Source: Mycobacterium sp. 1100029.7 (GTDB taxonomy: Bacteria > Actinomycetota > Actinomycetes > Mycobacteriales > Mycobacteriaceae). From it: DNA of 64,000 nt. Shown piece by piece: positions 1 through 8,802 of this stretch. The notes beneath the pieces were generated by a model. It saw only the letters and a list, made by a program, of their open reading frames with translations. It made no database searches and was not told the DNA's origin. Position 1 is the stretch's first letter, and each line of letters starts with the position of its first letter. Where the stretch lies: NCBI RefSeq assembly GCF_001665235.1, contig NZ_LZSC01000028.1, positions 1 to 64,000 of the forward strand, written 5' to 3'. The position numbers and the translations under genes are program-made.

Positions 1-73
1 ATCCTCGATCAGGGTCTGCACATTGTCATGCTGCTGATCGCCTCGGTGCTGGCGGTCCGCTTCGTCACGTGGG
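1..73 (+). repeat. Inverted copy of an internal mscS segment at the left edge
   Basis: Bases 1-73 are an exact reverse complement of bases 1194-1266, inside the mscS-like gene. Read on the plus strand they encode the first transmembrane helix of that channel. Identity stops at base 74, where both copies still look alike (GGGcGGC against GGGtGGC). The arms are 1.12 kb apart and the left copy may continue beyond the window. The copy interrupts the proline-rich gene and supplies its stop codon. It could be a real inverted duplication, or a template-switch, amplification or assembly chimera at a contig end; the sequence alone cannot decide. Confidence 0.9.
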
Positions 74-367
74 CGGCACCGTGGTGCTCGGCGTGGGAAC
101 GAACGTCGGCGTCGTCACCCGGGGCGCGTCGACGCGGGTGCGCGGCACCCAGGTGTAGTTCGGGTCGGGCACGAAACCGGGCGGCACCACCTGCGGTGGC
201 GGCGGCTTGGGCGGCTCCTGCCGGTAGACGTCAGAGACCCACCAGACCGCGCAGAAGGCGACGATCAACGCCACTGTCGAGGTGCGCAAGCGACCGCCGA
301 GCATGAAGCGCGGCCAGCGGCGGTCCTCGTCTCGGTGCTTCTCGAGGATGTTGAGAGTGAACTTCAC
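65..367 (-). CDS. Proline-rich single-pass membrane protein, 3' end replaced (Rv3103c-like)
   Basis: This is a 100-residue reading frame with a GTG start that overlaps the mscS stop as GTGA, implying translational coupling. A hydrophobic helix at about residues 29-46 is followed by a proline-rich tail beginning PPKPPPPQVVPPG, so it is probably a membrane-anchored protein with an extracytoplasmic Pro/Thr/Val-rich segment. The last residues and the stop codon lie inside the inverted mscS copy at bases 1-73, so the native C-terminus is missing. In M. tuberculosis the homologous position (Rv3103c) lies between ftsEX and the mscS-like Rv3104c. Function is unknown. Confidence 0.7.
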   Translation of the reverse strand: MKFTLNILEKHRDEDRRWPRFMLGGRLRTSTVALIVAFCAVWWVSDVYRQEPPKPPPPQVVPPGFVPDPNYTWVPRTRVDAPRVTTPTFVPTPSTTVPPT

Positions 368-1347
368 CGTCGCTGCACCGAATCCGCAGTGTGCTCGTTG
401 GCGTCCTCGGCGGCCTGCGCGGCAGGGACGGCGGGATCTTCGACCAGACCCACCGTGGCGTCGGCGGCGGTCACGATGCCGGCGCGCGCGAGAGCGCGGA
501 TGACCAGCACCCGCAACTGCCGGCCCGCCTCGAACTGCTTGCCCGGCAAGGTCCGGGCCACCATGCGCAGCGTGACCGTGTCGACCTCGATGCGTTCGAC
601 TCCCATCACGGTGGGCTCGTCCAACAGCAGATCGCCCAGTCGCGGGTTGTCCAGCGCGCGCTCACACTCCTGGTGCAAGACCTCGTTGACGCGGTTGAGG
701 TCGGTGCTTGTCGACACCGGGATGTCCACCACCGCGCGGGCCCAATCCTTGGATTGGTTGACGGCCTTGATGATCTGGCCGTTGGGAATGGTCAGCACCT
801 CACCGTTGGCCGAGCGCAGCCTGGTCACCCGCAGCGTCACGTTCTCCACGGTGCCGCTGGCTTGCTCGGTCGACACGATGGTCAGGGTGACCAGGTCACC
901 GAACCCATACTGCTTCTCGACGATGATGAAGAACCCCGCTAACAGGTCCCGGACCACCTGCTGAGCGCCGAAACCCAGCGCCGCACCGATAACGGTGGCC
1001 GGCGCGACCAAGCCGCCGAGGGAGAAGTTCAGTACGTCGCCAACTTGAACGATGGCCCAGATCGCGATCAAAACGATCGACACCCACTGGATCACCGACG
1101 CCACGGCTTGGCGGTGTTTGGATGCCTCGGACCGCACCAGCGCGTCGCTTTCGGCGAAACCGACATCGATCTGGCGGGTGATCTGCTGGGCCACCCACGT
1201 GACGAAGCGGACCGCCAGCACCGAGGCGATCAGCAGCATGACAATGTGCAGACCCTGATCGAGGATCCATCCGCCGATGTGCCCGCGCCAAAAGTCGTGC
1301 CACCGCTGTGTCATTGCGGTAGCAACAAAGGTTGTATTAGTCGTCAT
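364..1347 (-). CDS. MscS-family mechanosensitive channel (Rv3104c-like)
   Basis: This 327-residue membrane protein probably opens under membrane tension to release solutes after osmotic downshift. Three hydrophobic segments lie at about residues 29-52, 77-99 and 106-135. The third carries the MscS pore and beta-domain signature [20 protein letters not shown], followed by a soluble domain with the NGQI element. The chosen ATG lies just inside the 3' end of prfB, an 11-base overlap. The frame stays open 26 codons further upstream, but entirely within prfB. The GTGA overlap with the next gene suggests prfB-mscS-proline-rich co-transcription. Part of this gene is duplicated in inverted form at the left edge. 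Confidence 0.88.
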   Translation of the reverse strand: MTTNTTFVATAMTQRWHDFWRGHIGGWILDQGLHIVMLLIASVLAVRFVTWVAQQITRQIDVGFAESDALVRSEASKHRQAVASVIQWVSIVLIAIWAIVQVGDVLNFSLGGLVAPATVIGAALGFGAQQVVRDLLAGFFIIVEKQYGFGDLVTLTIVSTEQASGTVENVTLRVTRLRSANGEVLTIPNGQIIKAVNQSKDWARAVVDIPVSTSTDLNRVNEVLHQECERALDNPRLGDLLLDEPTVMGVERIEVDTVTLRMVARTLPGKQFEAGRQLRVLVIRALARAGIVTAADATVGLVEDPAVPAAQAAEDANEHTADSVQRR

Positions 1348-2443
1348 CTTTTCGGTTGCGCCACCGGATTCCCGCTTCCAGGAATCCGTCAATGTCTCCG
1401 TCGAGAACGGCCGCCGGATTGCCAACCTCGTACTCGGTCCGCAAGTCCTTGACCATCTGGTACGGATGCAATACGTAGGAGCGCATCTGGTTACCCCAGG
1501 AGCTGCCGCCCTCCCCTTTCAGCGCGTCCAGCTCAGCGCGCTCTTCTAAACGCTTGCGCTCCAACAGTTTTGCCTGAAGCACTCGCATCGCCGAAACTTT
1601 GTTCTGCAGTTGCGACTTTTCGTTCTGGCAAGTCACGACGATACCCGTAGGGATGTGGGTCAAACGAACCGCCGAGTCGGTGGTGTTCACCGACTGGCCA
1701 CCCGGGCCGCTGGAACGGTAGACGTCGACGCGCACGTCGCCTTCGGGAATCTCGATGTGATCGGTGGTGTCCACCACCGGCAACACCTCGACTTCAGCGA
1801 ACGATGTCTGCCGGCGACTCTGGTTGTCGAAGGGGCTGATCCGCACCAGTCGATGGGTGCCCTGCTCGACCGAGAGCGTGCCGTAAGCAAACGGTGCATG
1901 CACCGCGAATGTCGCGCTTTTGATGCCGGCTTCTTCGGCGTAGGACGTGTCGAACACCTCGACGTTGTATTTGTGTTGCTCGGCCCACCGGATATACATC
2001 CGCATCAGCATTTCGGCCCAGTCCGCGGCGTCCACCCCGCCGGCGCCGGAGCGAATCGTGACCAGCGCCTCGCGTTCGTCGTATTCGCCGGACAGCAACG
2101 TGCGCACCTCGGCGGCTTCGATGTCGGCACGCAAGGCTTTCAGTTCGGCGTCCGCCTCGGCCATCGCGTCGTCGGCGCCTTCCTCGGCGGCCAACTCGTA
2201 GAGCACCGGCAGGTCGTCGACCCGCTGCCGCAACTCCTCGATGCGCCGCAACTCCCCTTGGGTATGCGACAACTCGCTGGTCACGCGTTGCGCGTTGGCC
2301 TGGTCGTCCCAGAGCTTCGGGTCGGAGGCCTCCTGTTCGAGCTTGTCGATGCGGGTGCGCAGACCGTCGACGTCGAGCACCCGCTCCACCGTGGTCAGGG
2401 CGGAGTCGAGGGCGGCGAGATCGGCTTGACGGTCGGGTTCCAC
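1337..2443 (-). CDS. prfB: Peptide chain release factor 2
   Basis: RF2 recognises UGA and UAA stop codons and triggers peptide release on the ribosome. The 368-residue product has the SPF recognition tripeptide at residues 203-205 and the catalytic GGQ at 248-250 within [18 protein letters not shown]. The frame runs uninterrupted from a GTG start, so there is no sign of the autoregulatory +1 frameshift found in E. coli prfB. It is divergent from fprA across about 180 bp and leads the downstream mscS-like gene with an 11-base overlap. Confidence 0.97.
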   Translation of the reverse strand: MEPDRQADLAALDSALTTVERVLDVDGLRTRIDKLEQEASDPKLWDDQANAQRVTSELSHTQGELRRIEELRQRVDDLPVLYELAAEEGADDAMAEADAELKALRADIEAAEVRTLLSGEYDEREALVTIRSGAGGVDAADWAEMLMRMYIRWAEQHKYNVEVFDTSYAEEAGIKSATFAVHAPFAYGTLSVEQGTHRLVRISPFDNQSRRQTSFAEVEVLPVVDTTDHIEIPEGDVRVDVYRSSGPGGQSVNTTDSAVRLTHIPTGIVVTCQNEKSQLQNKVSAMRVLQAKLLERKRLEERAELDALKGEGGSSWGNQMRSYVLHPYQMVKDLRTEYEVGNPAAVLDGDIDGFLEAGIRWRNRKDDD

Positions 2444-2627
2444 AGCCGACCACGTTACCGGCGGCCCGCTCTGCAGCGAATGCTCAGGTCACGACCTGCG
2501 GCACTTCGACCATCTGCAGGGGTTCAGCGTCTAGAGTCAAAAGACCATCCATGTGCGCCCGCTACTGCGACGCCCAGCCCGTTCCAGCCCCTTGCGTCGC
2601 AGCCGGGCATGAACAGAAGGCTTGGGT

Positions 2628-3989
2628 ATGCGTCCATTCCATGTCGCCATCGTCGGCTCCGGTCCGTCTGGATTTTTCGCCGCTGCATCTTTGCTCAAGG
2701 CGGCCGATTCCTCCGACGAGATCGACGTCGCCGTGGACATGCTGGAGATGCTGCCGACACCGTGGGGCCTGGTGCGCTCCGGAGTCGCGCCCGACCATCC
2801 CAAGATCAAATCGATCAGTAAGCAGTTCGAGAAAATTGCCGGCGATCCCCGCTTCCGCTTCTTCGGCAATGTAGTGGTCGGCGAACACGTCGAGGCTTCC
2901 GAACTCGCCGACCAGTACGACGCGGTGATCTATGCCGTCGGAGCGCAGTCCGACCGCGCACTGAACATTCCCGGCGAGGAGCTGCCCGGCAGTGTCGCCG
3001 CCGTCGACTTCGTCGGCTGGTACAACGCACATCCGAACTTCGAGGAGATCTCGCCCGACCTGTCCGGCGCCCGGGCCGTGGTGATCGGCAACGGCAACGT
3101 CGCGCTCGACGTCGCCCGCATTCTGGTCACCGACCCTGATGCGCTCGCGGCCACCGACATCGCCGACCATGCGTTGAACTCGCTGCGGCCATGTGGCGTG
3201 GAAGAAGTGATCATCCTGGGCCGGCGCGGCCCGCTGCAGACCGCATTCACCACGCTGGAGCTGCGCGAGCTGGCCGACCTCGAAGGTGTCGACGTCATCG
3301 TCGACCCCGCGCAACTCGAGGGCATCAGCGACGACGACGCGGAGGCGGCCGGGAAAACCACCAAGCAGAACATCAAGGTGCTGCGTGACTACGCCAGCCG
3401 TGAACCGCGCCCCGGACACCGGCGCATGGTGTTCCGGTTCATGACGTCGCCGATCGAGATCAAAGGCGAGGATCGGGTTGAAGCAATTGTGCTGGGCCGC
3501 AACGAGTTAGTCACCGATTCCAGCGGCCGGGTATCCGCCAAGGACACCGGGGACCGCGAAGAACTGCCCGTGCAATTGGTCGTTCGCTCGGTCGGCTATC
3601 GCGGCGTGCCCACCCCGGGACTGCCGTTCGACGACAAGAGCGCGACCATCCCCAACACCGACGGCCGGGTGGAGGGCAGGCGCAACGAATATGTCGTGGG
3701 CTGGATCAAGCGGGGACCGACCGGCGTGATCGGCACCAACAAGAAGGATTCTCAAGACACCGTCGATACCCTGATCAGCGACCTGACCTCCGCTGCGGAG
3801 CTTTCCGACTTCCCGGACGGCCACGCCGACAAGTTGCACGACTGGTTGGCTTCGCGACAGCCCGATCTGATCACCTCGGCACACTGGGACACCATCGACG
3901 CCCACGAGCGTGCCGCCGGCGAGCCGCACGGACGTCCGCGAGTCAAACTGCCAAACCTCACCGAGCTGCTGCGTATCGGCCGCGGCTGA
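2628..3989 (+). CDS. fprA: NADPH-ferredoxin reductase FprA
   Basis: FprA is a soluble flavoprotein of the adrenodoxin-reductase type. It passes electrons from NADPH to ferredoxins that serve cytochromes P450 and iron metabolism. The 453-residue product opens with an FAD dinucleotide motif (VAIVGSGPSGFFAA), has a second nucleotide motif (VVIGNGNVALDVAR) for NADPH, and ends with the conserved GWIKRGPTGVIGTNKKD region. The ATG at 2628 is preferred over an in-frame TTG six bases upstream because it matches the known MRP start and has a GAAGG ribosome site. It is closely similar to M. tuberculosis Rv3106. Confidence 0.97.
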   Translation: MRPFHVAIVGSGPSGFFAAASLLKAADSSDEIDVAVDMLEMLPTPWGLVRSGVAPDHPKIKSISKQFEKIAGDPRFRFFGNVVVGEHVEASELADQYDAVIYAVGAQSDRALNIPGEELPGSVAAVDFVGWYNAHPNFEEISPDLSGARAVVIGNGNVALDVARILVTDPDALAATDIADHALNSLRPCGVEEVIILGRRGPLQTAFTTLELRELADLEGVDVIVDPAQLEGISDDDAEAAGKTTKQNIKVLRDYASREPRPGHRRMVFRFMTSPIEIKGEDRVEAIVLGRNELVTDSSGRVSAKDTGDREELPVQLVVRSVGYRGVPTPGLPFDDKSATIPNTDGRVEGRRNEYVVGWIKRGPTGVIGTNKKDSQDTVDTLISDLTSAAELSDFPDGHADKLHDWLASRQPDLITSAHWDTIDAHERAAGEPHGRPRVKLPNLTELLRIGRG

Positions 3990-4005
3990 CCGCAAACTGT
4001 TGCGG
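3990..4005. terminator. Short hairpin between convergent genes
   Basis: A perfect 6-bp stem (CCGCAA/TTGCGG) with a 4-base loop lies directly after the fprA stop and 12 bases before the end of the convergent small membrane gene. There is no T-run. The position suits a weak bidirectional terminator. Confidence 0.35.
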
Positions 4006-4016
4006 CTGAGCCTGAT

Positions 4017-4220
4017 TCAGCGTCTACGAACCACAAGGCCGGCGCCGGCCAGCACCAGGACAATCGCCGCGGCGATGGCCCACCCCGCGCCGGCGAGCCA
4101 CCAGACGAGTCCCAACACCGCCAGGGCGGGCGAGACCGCGAACAGCACCAGGACGGGGTGCTGCCTGATCACTTCAAGCGCGCTTCTCGCCCGAATCGGG
4201 TCGATGTCTTTGCCTGCCAT
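4017..4220 (-). CDS. Small two-helix membrane protein, unknown function
   Basis: This 67-residue protein starts MAGKDIDPIRARSALEVI. It has two hydrophobic stretches at about residues 22-42 and 46-63 and a basic end, RRR. It follows the upstream membrane gene by 2 bases, so the two probably form a small operon convergent with fprA. A longer frame reading through from upstream is rejected, because that part is an out-of-frame copy of the neighbour. I do not recognise a characterised family. Confidence 0.65.
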   Translation of the reverse strand: MAGKDIDPIRARSALEVIRQHPVLVLFAVSPALAVLGLVWWLAGAGWAIAAAIVLVLAGAGLVVRRR

Positions 4221-4222
4221 GG

Positions 4223-4558
4223 CTAAAGGATGCCACCTGCTTGTTCGGGTGGGGCGAACTTCCAGTTGTCCGGATTCTTCGGCGAATACACCACCGGCAG
4301 TAGTTGGCCCATGGACGGCCATTGATCGACGTCGACGACCGTTCGCCAATAGACGGGGTGCTCGTTGACCGTCGGCCCGTTGATCACGCCGGTAAGGGTC
4401 ACGTATTGCTCGCCGGTGGCCTCCGGCCGTGGGCTCACGCCGGTGACCAACAACGTGCCGCTGACCACGGCACCGCGCGGCCCGCGCGGCACGAACCGCT
4501 GGGCCAACAGCACTCCCACGACAGCGACCAGAAGGAACAACACAGCGAATTCCCACAC
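4223..4558 (-). CDS. Small membrane-anchored conserved protein, unknown function
   Basis: This 111-residue product has a GTG start. An N-terminal hydrophobic helix (about residues 3-20) is followed by a soluble, mostly beta-type domain with the segments VTGVSPRPEATGEQYVTLTG and VVYSPKNPDNWKFAPPEQ. The topology suggests a membrane-tethered extracytoplasmic domain. It lies 2 bases upstream of the 67-residue membrane gene, so joint function is likely. It resembles proteins annotated only as conserved membrane proteins in mycobacteria. Confidence 0.7.
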   Translation of the reverse strand: MWEFAVLFLLVAVVGVLLAQRFVPRGPRGAVVSGTLLVTGVSPRPEATGEQYVTLTGVINGPTVNEHPVYWRTVVDVDQWPSMGQLLPVVYSPKNPDNWKFAPPEQAGGIL

Positions 4559-4673
4559 GCTGCCATGGTAGGAGCCCGCGGTCCGGCCGAATTGACCAAG
4601 GACCCTACTGCCGGCGGCGGATTCGCCGTAGCGTCGACGTCAACGAAGCCGGTGCGCAGGAAAGGTGAGGTCG

Positions 4674-5102
4674 ATGACCGATGAGCCCGCCGTCGTTTTG
4701 TCCGAAGACGAGAGTTGGCGCCGGCTGGGCGGTGTCGCCTTGGGCCGGCTCGTGACCAGTTTCGCCGGTGAGCCCGAGATCTTCCCGGTGAACTACGCCG
4801 TTCAGAACCGGACGGTACTGTTCCGCACTGCCGAGGGCACCAAACTGTTTTCCGCCGTGACCAACAGTGTGGTGTTGTTCGAGGCCGACGACCATGACGT
4901 CGCCGAAGGGTGGAGCGTGATCGTCCGGGGCCGCGCACGAGTGTTGCGTACCGCGGCCGACCTCGAGGAGGCCGACCGCGCCGAGCTGATGCCTTGGACC
5001 GCGAACCTCAAGAAGCATTACGTCCGGGTGACGCCGTCAGATATCACCGGACGCCACTTCACATTTGGCCCGGAGCCGGACCCACACGCCAGCTTCGCCT
5101 GA
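4674..5102 (+). CDS. Pyridoxamine 5'-phosphate oxidase-family flavin or F420-binding protein (Rv3129-like)
   Basis: The 142-residue protein has the split-barrel pattern of this family, opening [18 protein letters not shown] and continuing with [20 protein letters not shown]. Proteins of this shape bind FMN, F420 or heme and often act as small reductases or oxidases. Substrate cannot be predicted. The ATG at 4674 is chosen over an in-frame GTG at 4665 because it sits about 5 bases after a GTGAGG ribosome site. It is a single gene divergent from the small membrane pair and upstream of hisN. Confidence 0.75.
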   Translation: MTDEPAVVLSEDESWRRLGGVALGRLVTSFAGEPEIFPVNYAVQNRTVLFRTAEGTKLFSAVTNSVVLFEADDHDVAEGWSVIVRGRARVLRTAADLEEADRAELMPWTANLKKHYVRVTPSDITGRHFTFGPEPDPHASFA

Positions 5103-5230
5103 CGCACTCGGCTCGCAAGCAACTCGTCGAGTTCCCGCGCCTCGTTCATCGTTGCTTTTCAGGCCGCTGCAGAAGTCAGGGCCGAAAAGTCTTTCCCGTC
5201 GAGCGGCGTCGCCGTGATAGGACTGCTGGC

Positions 5231-6013
5231 ATGGGCCAGGATGACCTCGCGCTGGCGACGGCGCTTGCCGACCGTGCGGACACGCTGACTCGCGACCGGT
5301 TCGGCGCGCTCGACCTGCGGGTCGACACCAAACCGGACCTGACTCCGGTCACCGATGCCGACAAGGCGGTGGAAGCCGAGCTGCGCGAGGTGCTGGGTCG
5401 CGAGCGCCCCGACGACAGCGTCGTCGGCGAGGAGTTCGGGGGGACCACCTCATTCACCGGCAGGCAATGGATCATCGACCCGATCGACGGCACCAAGAAC
5501 TTCGTACGCGGCGTTCCGGTGTGGGCCAGTTTGATCGCACTGCTCGACGACGGCGTGCCGGTGGTCGGTGTGGTGAGCGCACCGGCGCTGCAACGTCGGT
5601 GGTGGGCAGCACGTGAGCGCGGCGCGTTCGTCTCCGTCGACGGAGCTGCCCCCCGATCGCTGTCGGTTTCTTCGGTGGCACAACTAGATTCGGCGAGCCT
5701 GTCGTTTTCCAGCTTGTCCGGGTGGGCGGAGCGCGGACTGCGGGACCGCTTCGTCGAGTTGACCGATGCGGTGTGGCGGGTGCGTGCCTACGGCGACTTC
5801 TTCTCCTACTGCCTGCTCGCCGAGGGCGCCGTCGACATCGCGGCCGAACCCGAGGTGTCCCCGTGGGATCTGGCCGCACTGGACATTCTGGTGCGCGAGG
5901 CCGGCGGGACGTTCACCGGCTTGGACGGCGTCGCCGGCCCGCACCGGGGCAGCGCCCTGGCGACAAACGGCCTGCTCCACGGGCTCGTTCTCGATCGCCT
6001 TGTTGTGAAGTAG
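5231..6013 (+). CDS. hisN: Histidinol-phosphatase, inositol-monophosphatase superfamily (Rv3137-like)
   Basis: This 260-residue Mg2+-dependent phosphatase has the IMPase metal-site motifs: [20 protein letters not shown] and, near the C-terminus, [17 protein letters not shown]. The same-length M. tuberculosis protein Rv3137 is assigned as HisN, the phosphatase converting histidinol phosphate to histidinol. The ATG at 5231 gives exactly this length; the open frame extends further upstream only through unrelated sequence. The pflA gene that follows in M. tuberculosis is missing here, and fadE24 comes next. Confidence 0.88.
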   Translation: MGQDDLALATALADRADTLTRDRFGALDLRVDTKPDLTPVTDADKAVEAELREVLGRERPDDSVVGEEFGGTTSFTGRQWIIDPIDGTKNFVRGVPVWASLIALLDDGVPVVGVVSAPALQRRWWAARERGAFVSVDGAAPRSLSVSSVAQLDSASLSFSSLSGWAERGLRDRFVELTDAVWRVRAYGDFFSYCLLAEGAVDIAAEPEVSPWDLAALDILVREAGGTFTGLDGVAGPHRGSALATNGLLHGLVLDRLVVK

Positions 6014-6028
6014 CTAACAAGCGCTCTT

Positions 6029-6050
6029 TATCTTACTCCGGAGTAAGATA
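6029..6050. promoter_or_regulatory. Perfect 22-bp palindrome upstream of fadE24
   Basis: A fully symmetric 22-base palindrome with core TTACTCCGGAGTAA lies between hisN and fadE24, ending 40 bases before the fadE24 ATG. Its size and symmetry fit a TetR-family operator, a common arrangement for acyl-CoA dehydrogenase genes. There is no T-run and it lies far from the hisN stop, so a terminator is unlikely. The cognate regulator is not identifiable from the window. Confidence 0.7.
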
Positions 6051-6090
6051 GGTTCCTGATTGCAACGCCCCAACAACAGAGGCTGCTCAC

Positions 6091-7488
6091 ATGACGGAAA
6101 CTTCCTCCGGCTCAAATACCTCTCGCCCGCCCATTAAACGGCGCGGTCGCAAAACCGGCGTCGGAATGCAACCGCACAAGCGCACCGGCGTCGACATCGC
6201 CATCGCACTGCTGACTCCGCTCGTCGGCCAGGAATTCCTGGACAAATATCATCTGCGCGATCCGCTCAACCAGGCGCTGCGCTACGGCACCAAAACGATC
6301 TTTTCCACGGCGGGCGCCGCGTCCCGTCAGTTCAAACGGGTCCAGAGCATCCGCAGTGGGCCGACCCGGCTCAAGTCCAGCGGCAAGGACTACTACGACC
6401 TGAGGCCCGACGACGAGCAGAAGATGATCGTCGAGACGCTCGAGGAGTTCGCCGACGAGGTGCTGCGGCCCGCGGCGTCCGCGGCGGACGAGGCCGCCGG
6501 CTACCCGAGCGAGCTGCTCGCCAAGGCCGCCGAACTGGGCATCACCGCGGTCAATATCCCCGAGGATTTCGAGGGCATCGCCGCTCACCGGTCGAGCGTC
6601 ACCAATGTGCTGGTTGCCGAGGCGCTGGCCTACGGCGACATGGGATTGGCGCTGCCGATTCTGGCGCCCGGCGGCGTGGCGTCCGCACTGACCCATTGGG
6701 GCAGCGCCGACCAGCAAGCCACCTATCTGCCCGAGTTCGCCGGCGAGAACGTGCCGCAGGCTTGTGTGGCCATCGCCGAACCGCAACCACTGTTCGACCC
6801 GACCCGGTTGAAGACGACCGCGGTGCGCACGCCGAGCGGATACCGGCTAGACGGCGTGAAGTCGTTGGTTCCGGCCGCGGCCGACGCCGAATTGTTCATC
6901 GTCGGCGCACAGTTGAACGGCAAGCCGGCGCTGTTCATCGTCGAATCGTCGACCAAAGGCCTTACCGTCAAAGCGGATCCGAGCATGGGCATCCGAGCGG
7001 CCGCGCTGGGTCAGCTCGAATTGACCGGGGTGTCGGTGCCACTGTCTGCCCGGCTGGGTGAAGACGAAGCCACCGACGCGGACTACTCCGAGGCGATCGC
7101 GTTGTCCCGATTGGGCTGGGCGGCATTGGCGGTCGGCACCTCGCACGCGGTCCTCGACTACGTCATCCCCTACGTCAAGGAACGCGAGGCATTCGGCGAG
7201 CCTGTCGCCCGCCGTCAAGCCGTGGCCTTCATGTGCGCCAACATCGCCATCGAGTTGGACGGGCTGCGCCTGATCACCTGGCGCGGCGCCGCCCGCGCCG
7301 AGCAGGGACTGCCGTTCGCGCGTGAAGCGGCACTGGCCAAGCGGCTGGGCACCGATAAGGGCATGCAGATCGGCCTGGACGGCGTGCAGTTGCTCGGCGG
7401 CCACGGTTACACCAAAGAACACCCGGTCGAACGCTGGTACCGCGACCTGCGGGCCATCGGCGTCGCCGAGGGTGTCGTCGTCATCTAG
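6091..7488 (+). CDS. fadE24: Acyl-CoA dehydrogenase FadE24
   Basis: This 465-residue acyl-CoA dehydrogenase-fold flavoprotein has a basic N-terminal extension of about 100 residues before the family core, which starts near DEQKMIVETLEEFADEVLRP. The C-terminal FAD-binding element QLLGGHGYTKEHPVERWYRD is intact. It lies 29 bases upstream of fadE23. In mycobacteria such pairs often form heteromeric dehydrogenases, so a FadE24-FadE23 complex is plausible (inference). The palindrome at 6029-6050 probably controls both genes. The physiological acyl-CoA substrate is not known to me. Confidence 0.93.
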   Translation: MTETSSGSNTSRPPIKRRGRKTGVGMQPHKRTGVDIAIALLTPLVGQEFLDKYHLRDPLNQALRYGTKTIFSTAGAASRQFKRVQSIRSGPTRLKSSGKDYYDLRPDDEQKMIVETLEEFADEVLRPAASAADEAAGYPSELLAKAAELGITAVNIPEDFEGIAAHRSSVTNVLVAEALAYGDMGLALPILAPGGVASALTHWGSADQQATYLPEFAGENVPQACVAIAEPQPLFDPTRLKTTAVRTPSGYRLDGVKSLVPAAADAELFIVGAQLNGKPALFIVESSTKGLTVKADPSMGIRAAALGQLELTGVSVPLSARLGEDEATDADYSEAIALSRLGWAALAVGTSHAVLDYVIPYVKEREAFGEPVARRQAVAFMCANIAIELDGLRLITWRGAARAEQGLPFAREAALAKRLGTDKGMQIGLDGVQLLGGHGYTKEHPVERWYRDLRAIGVAEGVVVI

Positions 7489-7517
7489 ATCCGCTCGTCA
7501 CTAGCGAAAGATCAATC

Positions 7518-8726
7518 ATGGCAATCAATCTGGAACTGCCGCGCAAGATGCACTCGGTGATCGACAAGGCCCACCAGGCCGCCGCGGAGCTGATGCGACC
7601 GATCGCCCGAAAGTACGACGAAAAAGAACACGCCTACCCCGTCGAGCTCGACACGCTGGCGAGCCTGTTCTCCGGTGCCGCGGAGTCCAACGCGCTGGGG
7701 CTTGCCGGTGCCGAAGCCTTCCGTGGCAGTGAGAGCAAGGAAGAGAACCGCAACGGCTCCAACATGGCCGCGGTGTTGCAGACGCTGGAGGCGTGCTGGG
7801 GTGACGCGGCGATGATGCTGTCGATTCCCTATCAGGGCTTGGGCAATGCGGCGATCAGCGGCGTGGCCACCGACGAACAACTGGCGCGGCTGGGCCGGGT
7901 CTGGGCGGCAATGGCGATCACCGAGCCGGGCTTTGGATCCGACTCGGCGGCCGTGTCCACCACCGCCCGGCTGGACGGCGACGAGTACGTGATCAACGGC
8001 GAAAAGATCTTCGTCACAGCGGGTTCGCGGGCCACGCACATCGTGGTGTGGGCGACGCTGGACAAGTCGCAGGGCCGCCCCGCGATCAAGTCGTTCATCG
8101 TTCCGCGCGAACACCCCGGTGTCACCGTCGAACGGCTGGAGAACAAGCTCGGCATCAAGGGCTCCGACACCGCCGTCATCCGCTTCGACAACGCGCGCAT
8201 CCCTAAAGAGAACCTGCTCGGCAACCCCGAAATCGAGTCGGGGCAAGGGTTCTCGGGTGTGATGGAGACCTTCGACAACACCCGGCCGGTGGTTGCCGGC
8301 ATGGCCATCGGCATCGCCCGGGCCGCGCTGGAACAGCTACGCAAGATCCTGACCGAGGCCGGGGTGGAGATCGACTACGACCGGCCCTCGCACGCCCAAA
8401 GCGCGGCGGCTGCAGAGTTTTTGCGCATGGAGGCAGACTGGGAGTCCAGCTATCAGCTGACGTTGCGTGCGGCCTGGCAGGCCGACAACAAGATCCCGAA
8501 CTCCAAAGAAGCCTCGATGGCCAAGGCAAAGGCCGGCCGGGTGGGCAGCGACATCACCCTCAAGGCAGTTGAATTAGCGGGTACCGCAGGCTATTCGGAG
8601 CAGACCCTGCTGGAGAAGTGGGCACGCGATTCGAAGATCATGGACATCTTCGAGGGCACCCAGCAGATTCAGCAGCTCGTCGTGGCCCGCCGCTTGCTGG
8701 GTCTGTCGTCGGCCGAACTCAAGTAG
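7518..8726 (+). CDS. fadE23: Acyl-CoA dehydrogenase FadE23
   Basis: The 402-residue product has the full acyl-CoA dehydrogenase layout. It includes the flavin and substrate loop AITEPGFGSDSAAVST, a middle beta domain, and the C-terminal catalytic segment DSKIMDIFEGTQQIQQLVVA, whose Glu in EGT is the usual catalytic base. It is the second gene of the fadE24-fadE23 operon, 29 bases after fadE24. The two proteins probably work together in FAD-dependent alpha,beta-dehydrogenation of an acyl-CoA. It is followed by a dispersed inverted-repeat element rather than a T-tailed terminator. Confidence 0.94.
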   Translation: MAINLELPRKMHSVIDKAHQAAAELMRPIARKYDEKEHAYPVELDTLASLFSGAAESNALGLAGAEAFRGSESKEENRNGSNMAAVLQTLEACWGDAAMMLSIPYQGLGNAAISGVATDEQLARLGRVWAAMAITEPGFGSDSAAVSTTARLDGDEYVINGEKIFVTAGSRATHIVVWATLDKSQGRPAIKSFIVPREHPGVTVERLENKLGIKGSDTAVIRFDNARIPKENLLGNPEIESGQGFSGVMETFDNTRPVVAGMAIGIARAALEQLRKILTEAGVEIDYDRPSHAQSAAAAEFLRMEADWESSYQLTLRAAWQADNKIPNSKEASMAKAKAGRVGSDITLKAVELAGTAGYSEQTLLEKWARDSKIMDIFEGTQQIQQLVVARRLLGLSSAELK

Positions 8727-8740
8727 CGGTCGCTTGGCGC

Positions 8741-8796
8741 CGAGCGTAAACCCACTGCGATTTTCCGGCCGATTTTTCGCGGTGAGCTTACGCTCG
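8741..8796. repeat. Dispersed inverted-repeat (REP-like) element, copy 1
   Basis: This 56-bp element is bounded by CGAGCGTAA and TTACGCTCG. A second, nearly complementary inner pair (CACTGCGA/TCGCGGTG) surrounds a loop containing CGGCCG. A closely similar element lies at 41956-42015. It sits between the convergent ends of fadE23 and the GNAT gene and could act as a transcription-stop hairpin or a REP-type repeat. Confidence 0.7.
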
Positions 8797-8802
8797 AGGT
8801 CA

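Noticed and set aside
1337..2443. Programmed frameshift in prfB
   Set aside because: The frame is continuous from start to stop and no internal TGA is present in the N-terminal region.
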